DNA of 16,334 nt from Coemansia sp. RSA 922 (taxonomy: Eukaryota; Kickxellomycota; Kickxellomycetes; Kickxellales; Kickxellaceae), in assembly GCA_027577415.1 (NCBI GenBank), contig JANBQS010000233.1:8918-25251 (forward strand), in the 5' to 3' direction. Position 1 is the first letter of the stretch, and the number at the start of each line of letters is the position of its first letter. The position numbers were made by a program, and so were the translations under genes. Below the pieces are notes generated by a model, which had not been told where the DNA came from, ran no database searches, and was given only the letters and a program-made list of their open reading frames with translations. Below, piece after piece: positions 1-6,337 of this stretch.

Positions 1-2
1 CC

Positions 3-251
3 GTCTACCCCACGGTTCCGCCAGTTTACACGACAGCCACCCCTGTCTACCCAACAGTTCCGCCAGTTTACACGACAGCTACTCCTGTCTATCCCACGGT
101 TCCGCCAGTGTACACGACGGCTACTCCCGTCTACCCCACGGTTCCGCCAGTTTACACGACAGCCACCCCTGTCTACCCAACAGTTCCGCCAGTTTACACG
201 ACAGCCACCCCTGTCTACCCAACAGTTCCGCCAGTTTACACGACGGCTACT
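3..251 (+). repeat. 42-bp coding minisatellite (PVYPTVP-PVYTTAT dimers)
   Basis: About six tandem copies of a 42-bp unit, the first lacking its leading Pro codon at the window edge. Copies differ mainly at synonymous third positions (gcc/gct/ggc-type changes), which points to selection on the protein or recent exchange between units. The array probably continues upstream. Confidence 0.85.
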
Positions 252-1049
252 CCCGTCTATCCCACTAAGACCCCCGTTTACACAACCGCGTCGCCAGTGT
301 ACACAACTGCCTCTCCTGTTTACACTACCGCGTCGCCAGTCTATACCACTAAGACCCCGGTTTACACCACCGCCTCCCCGGTCTATACGACCAAGACCCC
401 AGTCTATACCACTAAGACTCCAGTCTATCCCACCGAGCCCTCATACGACACCACAGAGTACTGCGATGAGACTACTACGCCTGTGTATCCTACGCATACT
501 CCGGTCTACCCAACATATACTCCGGTCTACCCCACTCAGACTCCAGTGTATCCTACGCACACTCCAGTCTATCCCACCCAGACTCCAGTCTATCCCACTC
601 AGACTCCAGTCTATCCTACGCACACTCCAGTCTATCCCACTCAGACGCCTGTCTACCCGACTCAGACTCCAGTCTATCCCACCCAGACTCCAGTCTACCC
701 CACCCAGACCCCAGTCTACCCGACATATACGCCCGTGTACCCCACTCAGACGCCTGTATACCCAACCTATACGCCGGTCTATCCCACTTACGTCCCACCT
801 GTCTACCCCACATACGTGCCCCCCAAGCCCACGTACACCTACGTTCCGCCAGTCTACACCACGTCTGTCTGTGAGCCTACAACCGTTCTTCTGACCCAGC
901 TCGTCACAGTTACGCAGACTGTCACAGTTACCAAGCCCGCTGTCACCTACACAGCCACACCCACCTCATACGAGTATGAGACGCTTGAGTGGTGCTCGGA
1001 CGAATCGGGTGAGGAGACCGTGACGTCCTGGGCATACTCAAAGTACTAA
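3..1049 (+). CDS. Heptad-repeat (PVYxTxT) Pro/Thr/Tyr-rich protein, 5'-partial
   Basis: The reading frame is open from the window's first full codon (base 3) to TAA at 1047-1049, so the N-terminus and any signal peptide lie upstream. About 37 copies of a seven-residue unit, P-V-Y-[PT]-T-x-[TSP], fill most of it. The first part alternates PVYPTVP and PVYTTAT as 14-residue dimers; then come PVYTTAS/PVYTTKT units, a short break containing SYDTTEYCDETTT, and a second block of PVYPT[QHY]T units. The last 65 or so residues leave the repeat, with one Cys before and one after a VTVTQTVTVT stretch, and end in SKY without a hydrophobic GPI-type tail. Thr/Pro-rich repeats of this kind are common in secreted, O-glycosylated fungal wall proteins; that role is inferred. 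I do not recognise a named family. Confidence 0.75.
   Translation, partial: VYPTVPPVYTTATPVYPTVPPVYTTATPVYPTVPPVYTTATPVYPTVPPVYTTATPVYPTVPPVYTTATPVYPTVPPVYTTATPVYPTKTPVYTTASPVYTTASPVYTTASPVYTTKTPVYTTASPVYTTKTPVYTTKTPVYPTEPSYDTTEYCDETTTPVYPTHTPVYPTYTPVYPTQTPVYPTHTPVYPTQTPVYPTQTPVYPTHTPVYPTQTPVYPTQTPVYPTQTPVYPTQTPVYPTYTPVYPTQTPVYPTYTPVYPTYVPPVYPTYVPPKPTYTYVPPVYTTSVCEPTTVLLTQLVTVTQTVTVTKPAVTYTATPTSYEYETLEWCSDESGEETVTSWAYSKY
252..822 (+). repeat. 21-bp coding minisatellite (PVYxTxT units)
   Basis: Tandem 21-bp units: PVYPTKT, PVYTTAS and PVYTTKT types to about 440, then after a break of about 39 bp a second array from 480 dominated by PVYPTQT, PVYPTHT and PVYPTYT. The two final units are eight residues long (PVYPTYVP). 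The 21-nt period keeps other frames and the opposite strand partly free of stops, which explains the spurious ORFs here. Confidence 0.85.
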
Positions 1050-1176
1050 TCGCTTTGGAGGGTCCATCTTTATCTAGCTCATAAGCTGCTTCGCCGCGCC
1101 CAGAGCATATCAATATAATATTCTATCAAACTATCTTTAAAATATGAATGGCACTAACTTTCAAAAACAGCCGCAT

Positions 1177-1268
1177 GCTTTTCAACTTCGGCCTCCAATG
1201 TGAGTATCTTTCTCCACACTCATCCTATCGCTTTGAGACGAGTATTTTTTAGATAGCCCAGGGTCAAG
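1177..1268 (+). repeat. Left arm of diverged inverted repeat
   Basis: The reverse complement of 2361-2452 aligns along this whole 92-bp arm, roughly two-thirds identical by eye with compensating single-base gaps. The inner 15 bases, 1254-1268 (tagcccagggtcaag), match exactly. Other collinear blocks are ctccaa, atctt, cctatc, tgagac and a run of T. Weaker similarity may extend outwards to about 1146. Confidence 0.7.
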
Positions 1269-2360
1269 GCTACAAGAACTGAAATTCTAGTGGAACACCA
1301 ATTACTATATGTTACTCCATGCATATTTGAAATATATCTACTTTATCTTGGTTTTTTTTCAATTTTAGTTTCTCAAACCTTCTATAGCTCTCCCACTCCC
1401 CCTCGAGTCTTTAAGCTCTTAGAGAGACATCAAAAGCGAGAGTAGAAGATGGTGTGTATTATTTTGAAGTAAGGTGGAACGATGCACTGTGCATTTGCTT
1501 CCAAAACCTACTTTTCCATATTCAAATCTGCTCGTAATCTTGATGTCAACACTTTGTCACTGCATTAAACCTTTGACGGTTACATTTTGAAACCCCGCTG
1601 AACACATACTTTTATTGCAATTGCTATTATATGACAATTTATAATGCGTTAATGCTCCTAGGTAGCCATCACGTATCTCCTAATTCTAGCACTTGTTATA
1701 CCCTTAGAGTAAAGGCTGATGCATGTCGTCATATATATTAACATTACAAGCCTGCAATTACCAGTTGCAATGGACTTGTGATACGTAGTAATAAAATCGC
1801 CAAATATTGCTATTTTTGTCACATACTAAAACAAATTTACCGTGTCTATCAGTCCCTATCTCGCATGTGCGGAAAATGTCATCCATACTGCCACCTTATT
1901 ACCCATGTATTCATTTGGGTCATTGGTTGCGTATGTACTCACGTATGCCTCCTAAACAAAATCAAATCAGGGAGGTGTGCTCTCTAGCTTTGCGAAAGGA
2001 ACTCGGAATAATATGTGGTTAAGATAGGAGTATCGAGGCACTAGGTGTACATTTACTATTAAAAAAATATACATTGCTGTATAACAACCACACCTCTTGA
2101 CAATGTAATGGGCGATGCCTTCTTAGCTTTTTCCTAAATAATGTTTGAAGGTTGACAAAGGGCATACTACTATCTAGCGACAATAAGGAGAAAAACAAAA
2201 CTAAAAAAGTTGCTTAAAAGGCAGTTCACTGAGATAGTGCCTCTGGAGTGATTTGTTTACACTTGAGGAAAAATAAAGTTAAAAGGGAAACTCATGCCAA
2301 AATGCTAGTAGCGTAGCCAGTAACAAAAATAATGAGGAGAAATCGTTTATTTGTTATAGT

Positions 2361-2452
2361 CTTGACCCTGGGCTAAACAAAAAAATTAGTCTCAGAGTGA
2401 TAGGACAGGTGAGGGGGGAAGATGCTAGCGTTGGAGACCAAAATTAGTAAAC
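2361..2452 (-). repeat. Right arm of diverged inverted repeat
   Basis: Partner of 1177-1268, in opposite orientation and separated by about 1.09 kb. Bases 2361-2375 are the exact complement of the left arm's inner 15 bases. Weaker similarity may continue outwards to about 2474. No convincing target-site duplication was found, so the outer boundary is uncertain. Confidence 0.7.
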
Positions 2453-2535
2453 TTTTGGACAGTTCTGCTTGTCATTGTACCACCACCATTGTTGGAGCCA
2501 ACATTTACGCGCAGCTGAGATAGATCTTGCGTCTG

Positions 2536-2561
2536 GCGAGCCGTTAATAGCTACGGCTCGC
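2536..2561. promoter_or_regulatory. Perfect 9-bp inverted repeat upstream of Kelch gene
   Basis: gcgagccgt (2536-2544) is followed by an 8-base spacer and its exact complement acggctcgc (2553-2561). It stands out as a GC-rich symmetrical element in AT-rich sequence, about 20 bp before a TATAAA. It could be a dimeric transcription-factor site or a hairpin; function is inferred from position only. Confidence 0.35.
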
Positions 2562-2581
2562 GTGGTTACGACGTCCAAAGC

Positions 2582-2587
2582 TATAAA
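2582..2587 (+). promoter_or_regulatory. Candidate TATA box for Kelch gene
   Basis: TATAAA in the context ctataaataaatttt, about 190 bp upstream of the chosen ATG at 2776. No transcript evidence is available. Confidence 0.35.
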
Positions 2588-2775
2588 TAAATTTTATTTG
2601 CATCGCTCGCCTGTCCACCTGCTATTTTAGGCAAGATGAGAACGAAATAGTGCTTGTTCTCACCTTTTTTTTTGCTCTTTTGTCCTTCTCTTGTCTATTC
2701 GCGCTTGAATTTCACGTATTTTATTATTATCATTTTTTGAGAGCTCACGTCGGCGGTCTCAACTTGTACGACGCA

Positions 2776-5361
2776 ATGTCGGTTGGGAAATTCGTGCTTT
2801 TGGCCCTTGTATTCCTTGGTCTCAACCTTTGCACGCGTGCGCTAGGCTCGGCGGTCTCATTGAGACGCCGTGAGGGCAACCTCGAGGGCGCGCAGACCGT
2901 CACCGACCAGTCCTCAGCGTGGCGCGCCTTCGCCTGTATGCCTCTTTTCACCGCCTCGGATAATACACCACTTTTAATGCTTTACGGTGGCACGACCAAA
3001 ACAGGTGCCAAAGACCCGCTATCAGTTGCTGCCAACGGTGTCACCAGTTTACAGGTATTCGACCTGAATAACAACAAGTGGTACGCGCCAGCTACTGCGA
3101 ATGCGCCAAAGGCCGGACCCGTGTTGCCGGGCTGCGGCGCAGCGTCGGGCAATATTTGGGTCCACAGTTCACAGTACGGCACGCCAGGCAAGGCATCAAC
3201 AGCGGTCAGTCTCTTGGATAGCGTGCACTGGAGTTGGAGTTTGCCTACAGAACAGGGTCAGCTACCAGTGACACGATTCGGCGCCGCGTATGCCTATGCG
3301 AGCACCTCAAAGTCGTTTTATATGCATGGCGGCGTTCCACTAAGCGACCTGACTAACACAGCTGACAATCCACCAGGGATTGCAAATAACATGGATATAT
3401 TGCAGCCATCGGGTCTCACCTGGGACTATGCCAGTAATGGACCCGCGCGCAAGTACCACACATTGTGCTACATGAGCTCTATCGATTCGCTGGTTCTCTT
3501 TGGCGGCTCTGACCAAAATATTGCCAGCTACAACGACGTCAAGACGTTCTCAATCAAATCCAATATCTGGCAGTACTCTGTCAATGTCGAAGGAACCGCA
3601 CCTGCTGAGCGTATCTTGCACTCGGCCGTTTGTACTGCTGACAGTATGTATATCTTTGGCGGACTGCACAGCATCAACGACGATCCGTCAGACAGCGCCG
3701 TGTGGATACTAAAGGCCAGCGGGCCGACAAACTTTACTTGGTCAAAGGCGCCAGTCTTGGCCTCTGCGCTGAGCACGGGTCCCACCGCTCGTGCCGGCCA
3801 CTCGGCAGCCTTGTATGGCAACAACATGTATATATTTGGCGGCGTTGGCCCCAGCGGCCAGGATGGCACAATGTACAAATTGGATCTGGACAAGTGGCAG
3901 TGGACTACGGCCACTGCGGACCAGAACGATTCTTCGGGCAGCTCTAATGGGGCCAAAACGCGGGTGCTCGTTGCAGCAGTTGTCTCATCGGTATTGGGCG
4001 TGATCTGCATTGGAGTAATCGCATTCGTATTCTATCGTTGGAATCGTCGGCGCGCAGTGGCCGTGCTGTCGCCGACCCCGGCATCGGAGGACTCTGACGA
4101 CAGCGCTAATGGTGCGAACCATAAGCAAACGAACGCGGCGATGCCGATCCTGGGCGGCGTTGCGGCATACGCTGCAGCTGATGCACAAATGAGCCACTCT
4201 CAGCAGTACGAGGACAACCATAGATTCCTTTTTATGGCCAGCTCAGAGAGCACTGCAGTGCACCGCAGCAGGGCAAGCAATATTGTGGCCAACAACTACA
4301 TGCCCTCACCGCATGCCAACCCGTCCCTTGGCAGCAGTGTAGATACCTTCAGTTCACCACTGGGCCCAGCTCTTGCGCGCGACAGCCCTAGCAATTGTAC
4401 CAGCCATATGTCGAGCAGCCCAAACGGTACACCTCCTAGTGGAAGCGCTGGAGCCTCGCCGCCAGTCTCGCCAACTACACAGGCCTACCCCTATAGCCCC
4501 AATGAAGTCATTAGCAGCATACTCTCGTCCGGCCAGCCTATACCCGCATGGCTCCGTGAGGCAGCTCAACGTGGCTCGGGCGAACTAAGCGACTCTCCTA
4601 CTACTGTAAATCAATCAGCCATTTCTGCGTTTGGATCTGGAGCCGGGGCGATGCCAGCTCTAGTGGTTGCCAACGCTGCCGTAGACAGATCGAGCAATCT
4701 TCCTCTCGGATCAAGGCATAAACACCCTGCTTACTTGACGGCATCTGAACCAGAGCGGTACACCTCGCGAGTACTGGACATAGCCAGTCTCAACAGCGAT
4801 GCGACGAACGACACGCAGTCCGCTCCTCGTTACGAGCCCATCCAGTACATGGACAACGCGCGAGCATCCACTGACCTAGCTACTAGTTACGGTCATGGCT
4901 CATCGACTGCCCCACGCACTGGTCGCAAGGTTCGACGGCGAGAATCTGATCTCAGCGACATCAGCTTTGCACTCGGACCAAATACCACCCAGTCACTGAG
5001 GTGGCCAGGCATGGGCCCAATTGCTCAGCCCATGGTACCACCAGTTCCTCCACACATGAATTCTCTATATGGTGGTCTTGAGAGTACTGGAATTCGCGTT
5101 GGCCAGGTCTCCTCCCCATCCATAACGTGCGAACCGTCGTATATTGTCGCAGCGAGCTCACACGAGCAAGGCTCTGACGATGACGATGGCATACTCAGTC
5201 CCTTGGATCGACTGGCTCGCTACCACAACCTAGACTCGTGGATGACGTCCCAGCCGGAACGAGGGACCACGCCCTCGCAAGCCAGCGTGAGCGCCACGAC
5301 CGACGACACTTCCAACATTTACAATGCCCTTCCTGTCCGCAGATCGACAGATAGCCTTTAA
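2776..5361 (+). CDS. Kelch-repeat single-pass membrane protein
   Basis: 861 residues from ATG 2776. The frame is open upstream to 2650, but 2776 is the first in-frame ATG and starts a good signal peptide (FVLLALVFLGLNLCTRALG). Kelch glycine pairs fall at about residues 71, 185, 243, 295 and 355 (LYGG, MHGG, LFGG, IFGG, IFGG), each followed by the Trp/Tyr strand typical of a blade; a sixth, degenerate blade probably lies near 118-130. A hydrophobic helix at about 397-419 is followed by an RWNRRR stop-transfer, so the propeller should be outside the cell and residues of about 428-861 inside. The tail is long, Ser/Pro/Asn-rich and without a recognised domain, with basic and acidic patches such as RKVRRRES and SDDDDG. 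Kelch propellers usually bind protein or sugar partners. The role here is unknown; a surface receptor or polarity factor is a guess. Confidence 0.88.
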   Translation: MSVGKFVLLALVFLGLNLCTRALGSAVSLRRREGNLEGAQTVTDQSSAWRAFACMPLFTASDNTPLLMLYGGTTKTGAKDPLSVAANGVTSLQVFDLNNNKWYAPATANAPKAGPVLPGCGAASGNIWVHSSQYGTPGKASTAVSLLDSVHWSWSLPTEQGQLPVTRFGAAYAYASTSKSFYMHGGVPLSDLTNTADNPPGIANNMDILQPSGLTWDYASNGPARKYHTLCYMSSIDSLVLFGGSDQNIASYNDVKTFSIKSNIWQYSVNVEGTAPAERILHSAVCTADSMYIFGGLHSINDDPSDSAVWILKASGPTNFTWSKAPVLASALSTGPTARAGHSAALYGNNMYIFGGVGPSGQDGTMYKLDLDKWQWTTATADQNDSSGSSNGAKTRVLVAAVVSSVLGVICIGVIAFVFYRWNRRRAVAVLSPTPASEDSDDSANGANHKQTNAAMPILGGVAAYAAADAQMSHSQQYEDNHRFLFMASSESTAVHRSRASNIVANNYMPSPHANPSLGSSVDTFSSPLGPALARDSPSNCTSHMSSSPNGTPPSGSAGASPPVSPTTQAYPYSPNEVISSILSSGQPIPAWLREAAQRGSGELSDSPTTVNQSAISAFGSGAGAMPALVVANAAVDRSSNLPLGSRHKHPAYLTASEPERYTSRVLDIASLNSDATNDTQSAPRYEPIQYMDNARASTDLATSYGHGSSTAPRTGRKVRRRESDLSDISFALGPNTTQSLRWPGMGPIAQPMVPPVPPHMNSLYGGLESTGIRVGQVSSPSITCEPSYIVAASSHEQGSDDDDGILSPLDRLARYHNLDSWMTSQPERGTTPSQASVSATTDDTSNIYNALPVRRSTDSL

Positions 5362-5440
5362 GCTGCTTCTTTCCTTCGCTTCTGTCAACTTTATCGCAAT
5401 TTTAAACTATAGTATTTTTTACTCATAAATTTAGCTGACA

Positions 5441-6292
5441 ATGCGGCGTAGCATTCAATGTCTGCTTGGTAGACAGTTCCCCACTTATACCTTGAGGAAC
5501 GCGAGTCTATCTACACAGCAAACGGCGGCTGGTCACTGTAGTTTGCGTGATTTGCGCGCCAACGGCGGTATGGCTGGTGCCTGCCAGACCCGCTACCTGT
5601 GCCAAACAATGTGGCGCAGGGAGACATCTGGGTCTCTGAGTGCAACGGCAGAGTGCGCACCAACTTTGCCTGGGCAAAGCACCGTCCAAAAGAACAAAGT
5701 GGTGCAGGAGGAGGTGGATCCGATTAATTTGGTCAGCCTACAGGTCGGGCGGATCGATGGTGTGGCACTGCACCCCGATGCTGACATGCTCTATGTGCTA
5801 TCGATGGACTTGGGTGAGCATAGCAGCACCGGCACTAGTGGAGAATCTTCAGAGACAAGTCAGAGGCGCACAATCGTCAGCGGCCTGGTACCGTACTACT
5901 CGCCTGAGCAACTACTTGGACGACACGCAGTGGTCTTTGCCAATCTAAAGCCTCGCAAGCTTCGAGGGATAATGTCGCACGGAATGCTTTTAGCGGCTAG
6001 CAGCTCGGAGCATGCTGGCTCTTTGGTTGTAGAGATCCTGGAGGCACCAGCCGCATCGCGCCCTGGAGACAGGATCATTGTCTCGCCAGCTGTTGAGGCC
6101 GACTCTTGCTCAGATAGATCGCTGGAACGACCATTTGACAAGCCCGTGGTCAAGAAGCAGAAGCAAGTCGACCTCTTTTTACAGGGACTGAGTCTCAATT
6201 CGCGCTTGGCAAGCTACAATGGCCGCAAGCTTGTGACAGACTCGGGTGGCGAGGTTTCAGCCAGAACTCTGCTAACAGGCGTGGTTGGATAG
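5441..6292 (+). CDS. EMAP-II/Arc1-type tRNA-binding domain protein, possibly mitochondrial
   Basis: 283 residues, ATG at 5441. From about residue 93 it follows the C-terminal tRNA-binding OB fold of EMAP-II/AIMP1, Arc1 and some TyrRS and MetRS: LVSLQVGRIDGV, HPDAD (111-115), RTIVSGLV, VVFANLKPRKLRG and MSHGMLLAAS are the family's conserved blocks. The last 50 residues (KKQKQVDLFLQGL, then YNGRKL) match the EMAP-II-specific extension after the OB fold. Known members bind tRNA without strong sequence specificity and deliver it to synthetases. Unlike Arc1 and AIMP1 there is no GST-like or coiled-coil partner domain. Residues 1-30 are Arg/Ser/Thr-rich with no acidic residue, like a mitochondrial presequence, which suggests organelle import (inference). 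It lies 79 bp after the Kelch stop and converges on NBS1. Confidence 0.87.
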   Translation: MRRSIQCLLGRQFPTYTLRNASLSTQQTAAGHCSLRDLRANGGMAGACQTRYLCQTMWRRETSGSLSATAECAPTLPGQSTVQKNKVVQEEVDPINLVSLQVGRIDGVALHPDADMLYVLSMDLGEHSSTGTSGESSETSQRRTIVSGLVPYYSPEQLLGRHAVVFANLKPRKLRGIMSHGMLLAASSSEHAGSLVVEILEAPAASRPGDRIIVSPAVEADSCSDRSLERPFDKPVVKKQKQVDLFLQGLSLNSRLASYNGRKLVTDSGGEVSARTLLTGVVG

Positions 6293-6324
6293 ACATCCAG
6301 AGCGTTGGATCCATGTATTCTCCA

Positions 6325-6330
6325 AATAAA
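6325..6330 (+). terminator. AATAAA polyadenylation signal of tRNA-binding gene
   Basis: AATAAA lies 33 bp after the stop at 6292 and 8 bp before the end of the convergent NBS1 reading frame, so cleavage would be expected inside NBS1 sequence. Confidence 0.5.
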
Positions 6331-6337
6331 TTAATAT

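Larger units (their letters stand above)
1050..2775. other. AT-rich gene-free region
   Basis: No long ORF, no recognisable protein motif and no tRNA-like box B was seen. Base composition is clearly more AT-rich than the flanking genes. It holds the inverted repeat pair described separately (1177-1268 and 2361-2452), a short perfect hairpin at 2536-2561, and the likely promoter and 5' leader of the downstream Kelch gene after about 2520. Two overlapping short ORFs at 1778-2022 have no recognisable content. Confidence 0.6.

Noticed and set aside
3..822. CRISPR-like regular repeats
   Set aside because: The units are contiguous with no unique spacers, and they encode a continuous protein.
441..894. 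Overlapping ORFs on both strands in the heptad array (minus 441-623 and 616-813; plus 466-894)
   Set aside because: They follow from the 21-bp period of the coding repeat, which keeps alternate frames free of stops; their translations are repetitive by-products.
1778..2022. Two short overlapping plus-strand ORFs in the AT-rich region
   Set aside because: No recognisable motif, no supporting context, and length near that expected by chance; no transposase signature (DDE, HTH) could be read.
1177..2452. RIP-type mutation in the inverted repeats
   Set aside because: The outer part shows several C/T differences in one direction, but the rest has changes in both directions, so there is no consistent bias.
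2650..2775. Upstream extension of the Kelch reading frame to base 2650
   Set aside because: It has no ATG; the ATG at 2776 directly precedes a good signal peptide.
1050..2775. tRNA, 5S rRNA or other small RNA genes in gaps
   Set aside because: No box A/box B pair or cloverleaf-like arrangement was recognised by eye; a tRNAscan-SE or Infernal run would be decisive.
3528..4010. 160-codon minus-strand ORF inside the Kelch gene
   Set aside because: Antisense to clear Kelch blades; no family resemblance.
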